A stretch of DNA of 7,148 bases from Campylobacterales bacterium (lineage in GTDB: Bacteria; Campylobacterota; Campylobacteria; Campylobacterales; Hydrogenimonadaceae): positions 1 through 7,148 of the forward strand of contig JALSPH010000249.1 of assembly GCA_026986055.1 (NCBI GenBank), read 5' to 3'. How positions within the stretch are numbered: position 1 is the stretch's first letter; every line of letters begins with the position of its first letter. Made by a program: the position numbers and the translations under genes. The notes under the pieces are model-generated. The model was not told the DNA's origin. It did not search any database and saw nothing but the letters and a program-made list of their open reading frames with translations. Of the stretch, positions 1 to 5,559 are shown piece by piece.

Positions 1-1
1 T

Positions 2-376
2 GCTTGGCATAAGACCGTTGAAGCCAGCAAACTTATACTCTTGAGCGTTCAGAAACTTATCGAGGGAGTGGTCCCCGCAAAAGAGATGGGCGGCGTAATA
101 GCCATAGTTCAGGTAACTGCAGAAGCTAGCCAACATGGACTTGTAGCCCTTTTCGCCCTGACGGCACTGATCTCCGTGAACCTGGGAGTATTAAACCTCC
201 TGCCCATTCCCGCACTAGATGGCGGTCACATTATTTTTACTCTTTATGAGATGCTTTTCAAAAAGCCGATAAATGAAGAGATAATGTATAGACTTACTTT
301 GGGAGGGTGGGTTCTGCTTCTTTCATTGATGGCATTTACCATCTATAACGACATAGCAAGGATCGCAAATGGATAG
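2..376 (+). CDS. rseP: RseP-type site-2 zinc metalloprotease, C-terminal part (5' end outside window)
   Basis: An open frame runs in from the left edge with no upstream stop and ends at TAG 374-376, giving 124 visible residues. These match the C-terminal third of an M50 regulated intramembrane protease, a membrane enzyme that cuts transmembrane anti-sigma factors or signal-peptide remnants. A segment GGVIAIVQVTAEASQHG resembles the family's GPIgIaq...A..G region. It is followed by a hydrophobic helix and the motif NLLPIPALDGGH, whose Asp (codon 218-220) is the third zinc ligand. A last transmembrane helix lies near the C-terminus. The HExxH motif and PDZ domain would lie upstream, outside the window. 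The stop overlaps the yggS start, so the two genes are probably co-transcribed and translationally coupled. Family assignment is firm; the symbol follows orthology to RseP. Confidence 0.93.
   Translation, partial: AWHKTVEASKLILLSVQKLIEGVVPAKEMGGVIAIVQVTAEASQHGLVALFALTALISVNLGVLNLLPIPALDGGHIIFTLYEMLFKKPINEEIMYRLTLGGWVLLLSLMAFTIYNDIARIANG
358..363 (+). promoter_or_regulatory. Ribosome binding site of yggS
   Basis: AAGGAT lies five bases before the ATG at 369 and inside the end of rseP. It supports the 369 start over the internal ATG at 384. Confidence 0.7.
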
Positions 377-1046
377 AGCAGTTATGCAAGATAGATTCGA
401 CCGTCTGATCTGGAGGGTCGAGGAGGCGCGCATAAAGCGCAGTGAGCACCATATAGTAAAAATAGTCGCGGTAAGCAAATATACCGATGAAGAGAGCATA
501 AGAGTTCTTTACGACCTGGGCCAGAGAGCCTTTGCAGAAAGCAGAGTCCAAGCGCTATCGGAGCGGGTCGAAAAGCTCGACGATCTTCCCATAGAGTGGC
601 ACTATATCGGAAGGCTTCAAAAAAACAAGATAAACCATCTTATAAGAGCGAACCCGTTTATGATGCACTCTCTTGACTCTTTTGAGCTTGCCGAGGCTAT
701 GCAGAAGAGATTGGCCGAACATGGCGTAACCATGGAGACACTTTTGCAAATCAACAGTGCAAAAGAGGAGAGCAAAGCCGGCTTTATGCCTGAAGCGGCC
801 AAAGATGCTTACCAAAAGATCAAAGAGAGCTGTCCCAATATCGATCTAAGAGGCGTCATGACCATAGGCGCCCATGTTGACGATGAAGAGACGATAAAGA
901 GGAGCTTTGAAACCACTTACTCGATTTTCGAGGAGCTGAAAAAAGATGGGGCATCCATCTGTTCCATGGGAATGAGTAGAGATTTCGAACTAGCCATAGA
1001 GTGCGGTTCAAATATGATTCGAGTAGGATCATTGCTATTTAAGTAA
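369..1046 (+). CDS. yggS: YggS/PROSC-family PLP-binding protein (PLP homeostasis)
   Basis: This 225-residue protein is typical in length for the YggS/PLPBP family. These are single-domain alanine-racemase-fold proteins that bind pyridoxal 5'-phosphate in the cytosol and buffer its supply; no catalysis is established. Visible motifs are VAVSKY with Lys37 as the Schiff-base lysine, WHYIGRLQKNK (near 77-87), the SKAGF loop, RGVMTIGA, and the C-terminal phosphate-site segment SMGMSRDFELAIECGSNMIRVGS. The usual GEN of the FGENYVQE motif reads AES (residues 56-58) here. The start is the ATG at 369, supported by AAGGAT at 358-363, five bases upstream. It overlaps the end of rseP by 8 bp (ATGGATAG). 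The 3' end overlaps the convergent GMC gene by 8 bp. Campylobacterota often pair rseP with yggS. Confidence 0.94.
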   Translation: MDRAVMQDRFDRLIWRVEEARIKRSEHHIVKIVAVSKYTDEESIRVLYDLGQRAFAESRVQALSERVEKLDDLPIEWHYIGRLQKNKINHLIRANPFMMHSLDSFELAEAMQKRLAEHGVTMETLLQINSAKEESKAGFMPEAAKDAYQKIKESCPNIDLRGVMTIGAHVDDEETIKRSFETTYSIFEELKKDGASICSMGMSRDFELAIECGSNMIRVGSLLFK

Positions 1047-2715
1047 GCAGTGATTTTTTGCCTTTGATATACTCGGCTACCCGAAGGGCGTTTGCGTATA
1101 TGGTCCAAGTGTAGGGAACGCTTCCTCCCGTCGGCATGAAAGATGCATCGACGACAAAAAGGTTTGGAATGTCGTGGCTCTGGCAGTACCTGTTAAGTAG
1201 CGACTTTTTGGGGTCGTCGCCAAATCTGCATCCGCCCGCTATAAGATTTTGAGGGGGTGAGTCGCTAACCTCCGTAACGATATTTCTGGCGCCGAGCTTC
1301 TCAAGAACCACTTTCGCTTTTGAGACGATTTTCTGCGCCACCTTCAAATCGTGCGGATGGGAGTTTATATGAAGTTTTCCTACAGGCATACCGTATCTGT
1401 CTCTTTTTTTAGGATCGACACTTATAAAGCACTCATCCGTAGGAAGCCAGTCGTTAAATACTTCGAAACGTATCCGTTTGCTTTGCGAGAGTCTGTAGCG
1501 AAGCCTTTTTTGCAGACCCTTTCCCCACAGCAGCTTTCCATCCGCTCCATATTTGCTCAAAACGGCTCTGCGTATGTAGTTCTGGTGGCCGAACATGAAC
1601 TCTACAAGGCCCCCTTTCACTCTCCTCTTTCCATCTTTTATGGTGTACCAGTCAAGGATGGATCGGTTCAAAAAGAGTCCCGGCTCCATAAGGGCATCGA
1701 ACTCCTCTTTTCCAAGACTCATCGCATCCAGATCCCCCTCTCCCCATCCTCCGGCGGAGAATATAAGGTTTTTCCCAAGCTCACCGCTTGAGTTGGCAAG
1801 ACCGTTGGGAGACTCTTTGTCGGCAGAGTTGAAAAGCAGCCTTACACTCTCGTGAGCCTGAGCCGCAACGACAAATATTTTAGCCTCTATCCTCTTCTCA
1901 ATGCCGCTTTTTGCATCTACCGTTTCTGCGTACCCTACCCTATCTTTTGAACTTCTGACGAGTTTTTTCACAAACATGTTTGTCAAAACCGCAAGGTTGC
2001 CGCTCTTTAGAGCGGGCACTACAAAAGCTTCTCTGGAGCTCCCTTTGGCACCGCTGGAGCAGCCGTAGCTTCCACAGAAGTTGGAGTAGTAGCAACCATC
2101 TCTGTCGCCACTCTTTTTTGAAAGTATGGCCCTTGGAGTGACAAGCGGTATTGCGCCTGCCTCTTTGCACTTCTCGTCGAATATGGATACGAAACGATTT
2201 TCGGCCGTTGCACTCTGGAAAAAATCTCTTCTTTTGCGCGGCGGCTCCAATGGGTGATCTCTGAAATTCCCGCTGATTCCCACAAGAGATTCCGCAAGGT
2301 CGTAGTATGGCTCCAACTCTTCGTAGGTTATGGGCCAATCAACGATATTGGCACCATCTATAGGGCCATACTTTTCAAGAAGTCTGAAGTCGTCCGGATG
2401 CATTCTGTGAAACATTCCGCTCATCAGATTTGAGGAGCCTCCTACGATATTTCCGTTCCAGAAGCTCCATCCAAGATCGAAGGTCGTTTTCTCGACCCAT
2501 TTACCATCTTTTTTAAAAACGAGAGTATGGTACTCCTCCGTCAAATTCGGAGTTACGATCTCTCTGCGGCAGTAGGCTATCTCATCTTTCGTAAAATCAT
2601 CTCTTTTTATCCATGGCCCCTTCTCTATGACTACCACCTTTAAGCCGGCACTCGCTAACGTATATGCTACGGCACCCCCTGCTGCGCCGCTTCCGATTAT
2701 GGCGACATCATACAC
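1039..2715 (-). CDS. GMC-family FAD oxidoreductase (gluconate 2-dehydrogenase flavoprotein-like)
   Basis: This 558-residue flavoprotein of the glucose-methanol-choline family resembles the FAD subunit of membrane gluconate/2-ketogluconate dehydrogenases. The N-terminus is a Rossmann dinucleotide fold with GSGAAGG at residues 8-14 and an acidic strand end (VVVIEKG). A GMC signature GGSSNLMSG lies at 92-100 and WPITYEELEPYYDLAE at 127-142. A Cys cluster C208, C214, C219 precedes GAKGSS. The C-terminal GMC domain carries GGCRFGDDP and NLFVVDASFMPTGG (518-531). The catalytic His and Asn expected before GG(C/T) and at the NP motif appear as Leu491 and Pro534 or Val533, so substrate and activity are uncertain. 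The start is GTG at 2715, in GTGTATGA overlapping the subunit-3 stop by 8 bp, with an AGAGAGG Shine-Dalgarno seven bases upstream. There is no signal peptide. It is the last gene of the operon and is convergent with yggS. Confidence 0.9.
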   Translation of the reverse strand: MYDVAIIGSGAAGGAVAYTLASAGLKVVVIEKGPWIKRDDFTKDEIAYCRREIVTPNLTEEYHTLVFKKDGKWVEKTTFDLGWSFWNGNIVGGSSNLMSGMFHRMHPDDFRLLEKYGPIDGANIVDWPITYEELEPYYDLAESLVGISGNFRDHPLEPPRKRRDFFQSATAENRFVSIFDEKCKEAGAIPLVTPRAILSKKSGDRDGCYYSNFCGSYGCSSGAKGSSREAFVVPALKSGNLAVLTNMFVKKLVRSSKDRVGYAETVDAKSGIEKRIEAKIFVVAAQAHESVRLLFNSADKESPNGLANSSGELGKNLIFSAGGWGEGDLDAMSLGKEEFDALMEPGLFLNRSILDWYTIKDGKRRVKGGLVEFMFGHQNYIRRAVLSKYGADGKLLWGKGLQKRLRYRLSQSKRIRFEVFNDWLPTDECFISVDPKKRDRYGMPVGKLHINSHPHDLKVAQKIVSKAKVVLEKLGARNIVTEVSDSPPQNLIAGGCRFGDDPKKSLLNRYCQSHDIPNLFVVDASFMPTGGSVPYTWTIYANALRVAEYIKGKKSLLT

Positions 2716-3205
2716 CGCAATACCTCTCTTTTGGCCTTGGATGAGGCGGCTTCAAGCCGAAAGTTTTCCAACCGGCCATATCTATATTGCCGCCATATAT
2801 AGGATCTGAAAAGAGTGCTTCGAGTGTGATGTTCATAAGCTGAACCAGCCAGTAGGAGCCGAAACTATCCTCTTCCAATTTTCGTAAAAGAGACTCTCTC
2901 TCGCTCTCGGCAAAACTGTGAAATTTCCCTTCGCTCAATCTGTCGACTCTGCGTGCCCCCTCAAACAGAAGAGCCCTAATATCCGGGTCGAAACTCTTGT
3001 GCCATATCGCATCTTTGAAGTAGGCGGATGCCCCGAACGAGTCGGCATCGGGCATTTCAAGCCCTTTTGGGAAGAAGTGGCGTTGAACTGCAAAGATAGT
3101 CTCATAAAGCTTTTCATACTCTTTTTCATCGGCCTTTAGGGGGCTCTCGCTGCAAAGGAGTGCAAAACCTGCCGCCGTTGCGTTTAAAAAATCTCTTCTG
3201 TTCAT
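2708..3205 (-). CDS. Gluconate 2-dehydrogenase subunit 3 family protein with Tat signal
   Basis: I call this as a separate 165-residue protein starting at ATG 3205, not as the tail of the longer open frame that begins at 3724. The first residues MNRRDFLNATAAGFALL form a twin-arginine (RRDFL) signal followed by a hydrophobic stretch, as expected for the Tat-exported small subunit of gluconate dehydrogenases. The mature part has HFFPKGLEMPDADSFGA and a C-terminal MNITLEALFSDPIYGGN, then AGWKTFGLKPPHPRP, which match the family pattern (DP.YGGN....GW...G.P.P). The subunit is thought to chaperone or co-export the FAD subunit, encoded directly downstream with an 8-bp overlap. The reconstructed membrane-protein frame stops at 3213-3215, seven bases upstream. 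There is no clear Shine-Dalgarno, so translation may be coupled to the upstream gene. Because that upstream frame is broken at a T6 run, ribosomes in the wrong frame would read straight into this gene and make an artificial fusion. Confidence 0.85.
   Translation of the reverse strand: MNRRDFLNATAAGFALLCSESPLKADEKEYEKLYETIFAVQRHFFPKGLEMPDADSFGASAYFKDAIWHKSFDPDIRALLFEGARRVDRLSEGKFHSFAESERESLLRKLEEDSFGSYWLVQLMNITLEALFSDPIYGGNIDMAGWKTFGLKPPHPRPKERYCGV
2723..2729 (-). promoter_or_regulatory. Ribosome binding site for the GTG start of the GMC oxidoreductase
   Basis: AGAGAGG on the minus strand lies seven bases upstream of the GTG at 2715, within the 3' end of the subunit-3 gene. There is no in-frame ATG nearby, so this site decides the start. 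The Rossmann motif begins within the first ten residues, which agrees. Confidence 0.65.
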
Positions 3206-3212
3206 AGGAGTA

Positions 3213-3853
3213 TTATAACCGACTATCGTGTATCTTTCGTGCAGCGGTAAGTAAATGGATGCATACGAAAACTCCCAGAGCGTAACCGGCAAAGAATAGG
3301 TAGGAGGGAAAGGGACCGGGCATACCATTTTTATGAAGATCCAGCCCCGGTATGATAAAAAAGATGCAAAAAGGAGTCCGAAAAGGGAGGGTTTGGAAAA
3401 GTTGACCTCTTTTGTATCTCTCTCTATGTAAAGAAGCAGCGAAAAGAAGATGATCATCGCTGCAGATACCGCTACGGGTGCCCATACCGGACCGACCCAC
3501 GGTGAGGGTATGAGAAAGAGGATGTCAAGAGTAGAGAGCGATGGCGGCCACCCGAGCAGAAGTTTTAGAAAAACGTAGTAGAAGATATCCCAAATGCCAA
3601 AAAGTATGAAAAAGGCTGCCACTCTGTGGCGAAATCTTTTGAATGTAAGTGCAGCCGTAGACCAGATCAGTAGCAGAGTCGCCGCTTCTCTGAAAATTTC
3701 CGTCAACAACAGGTTTTCATCCATAGGTGCCAGCGGGAAAGAGAAACCGTGTGGATATTATATCTCTCTCAAATATACGACAACCGCACTCTCTATGTAT
3801 CCAAAAGCTACACCCCAAAGCAGTAGATATAGAGATCTGCGCTTCAACTCCAT
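3213..3853 (-). pseudogene. Six-helix membrane protein gene interrupted by an in-frame stop and a frameshift
   Basis: Reconstructed, this is a roughly 213-residue integral membrane protein. It starts at ATG 3853, one base after the lipoprotein stop (TGA-A-ATG), with MELKRRSLYLLLWGVAFGY and then ESAVVVYLREI. An in-frame TAA at 3758-3760 interrupts it, but the same frame continues YPHGFSFPLAPMDENLL and FREAATLLL without a break in family character. Further segments are FGIWDIFYYVFLKLLLGWP and DILFLIPSPWVGPVWAPV. At the T6 run (3357-3362 on the + strand) the frame changes. The other frame continues IIPGLDLHKNGMPGPFPSYL and then FFAGYALGVFVCIHLL to the stop at 3213-3215. From memory, homologues are single proteins with about six helices and the motifs GYIESAVVVYLR, WPSSLLTWDILFLIP and GMPGRFPW; their function is not known to me. 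Two lesions favour a pseudogene or sequence errors. Programmed recoding is the alternative. Confidence 0.85.
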
Positions 3854-3854
3854 T

Positions 3855-4445
3855 TCAAAATCTGTAGCAGTCTATATTGTCTCTTATCTCTTCCACGAGA
3901 TTGGAGAGAGTCTCTTGAAGATACTCTCTAATTTCATCTTTTCCTGCAAACGGGGGGACCCATTTACTTTGCGAAAAGGCTATCTTTTTTGTCACTTTGG
4001 AGTTGCCCTGACTTATATAAAGGGTCGCTTTCGCCTCGGCCGTAAGGTTTTCACCTGTAAGCTTGCTTTTGTCCAAAACAGCTCGAATAGAATCTATCTC
4101 GACTCTGATATGTGCAACCCTCTCGTCGTCTTTTATTTTGGTGTCGACTCTGCACCCTTCGTTTTCGAGTGATCTTTTCAGAGCATCGGCGAGCCATTTA
4201 TCGAGCGGTTGATCGCTGTAAATTACGGTTATCGGTTTCCCACCCTTGACAATCTCTCCGACTACCTTTTTCTTCTCTCTTTTGTCTACAACCTCTTTCA
4301 GTACCACCGTCCCGCTCTTTTGCAATACGGCGGGAGTCGGGTTGAAGGGCTCAAAACGTATATTTGCTTGCGGTTTCTGGGCGCATCCTGCAAAAAATAG
4401 AGCCGAAACCGCAGCTAACGTTAAGAAGAGTCTCTTTTTAAACAT
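3855..4445 (-). CDS. YajG-like putative lipoprotein
   Basis: A 196-residue protein with a lipoprotein signal: MFKKRLF, a hydrophobic stretch, and the lipobox FAGC with the lipidated Cys at residue 21. The mature protein has VVLKEVVDKREKKKVVG, then DQPLDKWLADALKRSLENEG, and a C-terminal half of alternating strands and a last amphipathic helix. This order (D.R motif, WL..AL...L...G, then I.V strands) resembles the YajG lipoprotein family, whose function is unknown. Similarity is judged by eye, so the family call is moderate while the lipoprotein call is strong. The start ATG at 4445 follows AAAGGAT about seven bases upstream. It is the first gene of the oxidoreductase operon and its stop is one base from the membrane-protein start. 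In this context it may anchor or assist the exported oxidoreductase, but nothing in the sequence shows that. Confidence 0.85.
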   Translation of the reverse strand: MFKKRLFLTLAAVSALFFAGCAQKPQANIRFEPFNPTPAVLQKSGTVVLKEVVDKREKKKVVGEIVKGGKPITVIYSDQPLDKWLADALKRSLENEGCRVDTKIKDDERVAHIRVEIDSIRAVLDKSKLTGENLTAEAKATLYISQGNSKVTKKIAFSQSKWVPPFAGKDEIREYLQETLSNLVEEIRDNIDCYRF

Positions 4446-4451
4446 ATGCCA

Positions 4452-4458
4452 TCCTTTT
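4452..4458 (-). promoter_or_regulatory. Ribosome binding site of the lipoprotein gene
   Basis: AAAGGAT on the minus strand lies shortly before the ATG at 4445, at good spacing. It fixes the lipoprotein start, which also gives a well-formed signal peptide. Confidence 0.6.
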
Positions 4459-4463
4459 TAACT

Positions 4464-4490
4464 CTTATAAAGCGTAGCAATAATATCAAA
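4464..4490 (-). promoter_or_regulatory. Candidate promoter of the lipoprotein/oxidoreductase operon
   Basis: On the minus strand TATAAG (4464-4469) could be a -10 box, with a weak TTTTGA about 16 bases upstream as -35. The region is AT-rich and lies in the only gap before the operon. Campylobacterota promoters often have poor -35 boxes, so this is a visual guess. Confidence 0.35.
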
Positions 4491-4508
4491 ATTCGCTAAA
4501 ATTGTGCA

Positions 4509-5078
4509 ATGAAAAAGAGAGTATCTTCACTTGGAAAGTGTCCGGCGTGTGGTGACGAGATAGTAGCAAGAAGCGGTTTCTACGGATGTAACGGCTACAA
4601 AGATGGGTGCAGCTTCACACTCTCGTTCAACGCTCTTGCTTCCATCGGCCACCCCAACATAACGGCAGCTCAGATGCGTGCACTCTTGAAAGGTGCGGCA
4701 AAAATGGAGTTCAAAACCGCAAACGGAGTGGAACGCATCTTCAGCGTCGAGCTGAAAGAGATAGATGGAAAGTGGCGCGCATGGATCGATTTTGACGCCG
4801 GTAGCGAGCTTGAATCGCTTGGAGAGTGTCCCCTTTGCGGAGCCGACGTGGTGGAGTCTATGCTCAGCTTTTGCTGCTCGAAATGGAGAGAGGGGTGTGA
4901 GTTTGCCATATTCAAAAATTCGATTAAGCGTTTTGGAGGTAAAATGGTGACCAAACAGAAGGCGATCGAGCTGCTTAAGAGCGGCCAAACCCGTGTTAGT
5001 ATAAAGGGTTTGAATGGGTCCAGAAGAGATGTGACTCTACTTTTGGATGAAGAGTTCGGTTGCAAAGTAGTTTTCTAA
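4509..5078 (+). CDS. Tandem zinc-ribbon protein resembling topoisomerase C-terminal repeats
   Basis: A 189-residue cytosolic protein built from two copies of one module. Each copy has four cysteines with identical spacing, C-x2-C-x12-C-x6-C: C11, C14, C27, C34 and C107, C110, C123, C130. Each also has CPxCG at the start and GC.F after the third Cys, then an aromatic/hydrophobic strand and a helix ending in LLK (58-61; 154-157). This resembles the topoisomerase C-terminal repeat (Toprim_Crpt-type) zinc ribbons found at the end of topoisomerase III-like enzymes, but there is no toprim or catalytic domain. Nucleic-acid binding is therefore plausible but inferred. The ATG at 4509 is the only start, since TAA lies in frame at 4497-4499. 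No Shine-Dalgarno is visible. The next gene starts 13 bases downstream, suggesting an operon of two. Confidence 0.8.
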   Translation: MKKRVSSLGKCPACGDEIVARSGFYGCNGYKDGCSFTLSFNALASIGHPNITAAQMRALLKGAAKMEFKTANGVERIFSVELKEIDGKWRAWIDFDAGSELESLGECPLCGADVVESMLSFCCSKWREGCEFAIFKNSIKRFGGKMVTKQKAIELLKSGQTRVSIKGLNGSRRDVTLLLDEEFGCKVVF

Positions 5079-5091
5079 TAGGTGTAGAAAG

Positions 5092-5541
5092 ATGATAAGA
5101 GTAAGCAGTGAATATCAAAGAAAGTATAAAGAAGCGGCGAAAAATGCACTCAAAAACCCTGACGACGAGGATCTTAAAGCTTTTGTCGCACTCGATACGC
5201 TTCTAAAAGAGATAGAGAAGAACGGTTTTGAGAATATGATAGACCTCGATCCCTATTTTGGAGAGACGTCGCTACCCTTTAAAGAGCATACCGATCTGCT
5301 TGCAAGCAAGTATCCTGAAGAGTTCTCTTTTTTCAAAGATTTCATGGATGACCTGCAAGAGGAGATAGAACTGCACTTCGAGGTTACAGAGATGTACGAA
5401 GATGAGGAGTTCGACCAGTTCGTAGAAGATTTGAGTATCATAAAAAGAAGATACACCGAGATATTCAACAGTGACTACGGTGAGCGGATGAGTCGTTTCG
5501 TCGCCCGCCTGCTGGAGGATATCAACCAAGAAGCTCTTTGA
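5092..5541 (+). CDS. Acidic helical protein of unknown function
   Basis: A 149-residue protein I do not recognise. It is strongly acidic: by my count 38 Asp/Glu against 18 Lys/Arg, with the densest run at residues 83-113 (DDLQEEIELHFEVTEMYEDE and following). It looks almost wholly alpha-helical, with no signal peptide, membrane segment or Cys, so a soluble cytosolic protein is likely. The C-terminus (RMSRFVARLLEDI) looks like an amphipathic helix. The start ATG at 5092 is preceded by AGGTG at 5080-5084. It follows the zinc-ribbon gene by 13 bases on the same strand, so the two are probably co-transcribed and may share a role. An acidic partner of a nucleic-acid-binding protein is one speculative idea. 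It is convergent with truD, 18 bases away. Codon pattern and start signals support a real gene. Confidence 0.75.
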   Translation: MIRVSSEYQRKYKEAAKNALKNPDDEDLKAFVALDTLLKEIEKNGFENMIDLDPYFGETSLPFKEHTDLLASKYPEEFSFFKDFMDDLQEEIELHFEVTEMYEDEEFDQFVEDLSIIKRRYTEIFNSDYGERMSRFVARLLEDINQEAL

Positions 5542-5559
5542 TCTACTCTACCTTTCACT

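Larger units (their letters stand above)
4446..4508. promoter_or_regulatory. Divergent intergenic region between the lipoprotein and zinc-ribbon genes
   Basis: These 63 AT-rich bases separate two divergent genes and must hold promoters for both. On the plus strand TAAAAT (4497-4502) could be a -10 box ending only six bases before the ATG at 4509, which would make that mRNA nearly leaderless. I see no clear operator palindrome. Confidence 0.5.

Noticed and set aside
1351..1791. 146-codon open frame on the plus strand
   Set aside because: Antisense shadow inside the GMC oxidoreductase, with no motif or convincing start site.
2708..3724. A single 338-residue fusion of a membrane domain with gluconate dehydrogenase subunit 3
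   Set aside because: The membrane-protein family continues in another frame after the T6 run, and the second half begins with its own Met and twin-arginine signal. The fusion is best explained by a one-base frameshift.
3594..4172. 192-codon open frame on the plus strand
   Set aside because: It lies antisense to the lipoprotein and membrane-protein genes, both of which have clear family features. Its own translation shows no recognisable domain.
4527..4988. 153-codon open frame on the minus strand
   Set aside because: Antisense to the double zinc-ribbon gene, whose exact Cys repeat shows which strand is coding.
5542..5559. Terminator between the acidic protein gene and truD
   Set aside because: The 18-base gap is pyrimidine-rich, with no hairpin that I can pair.
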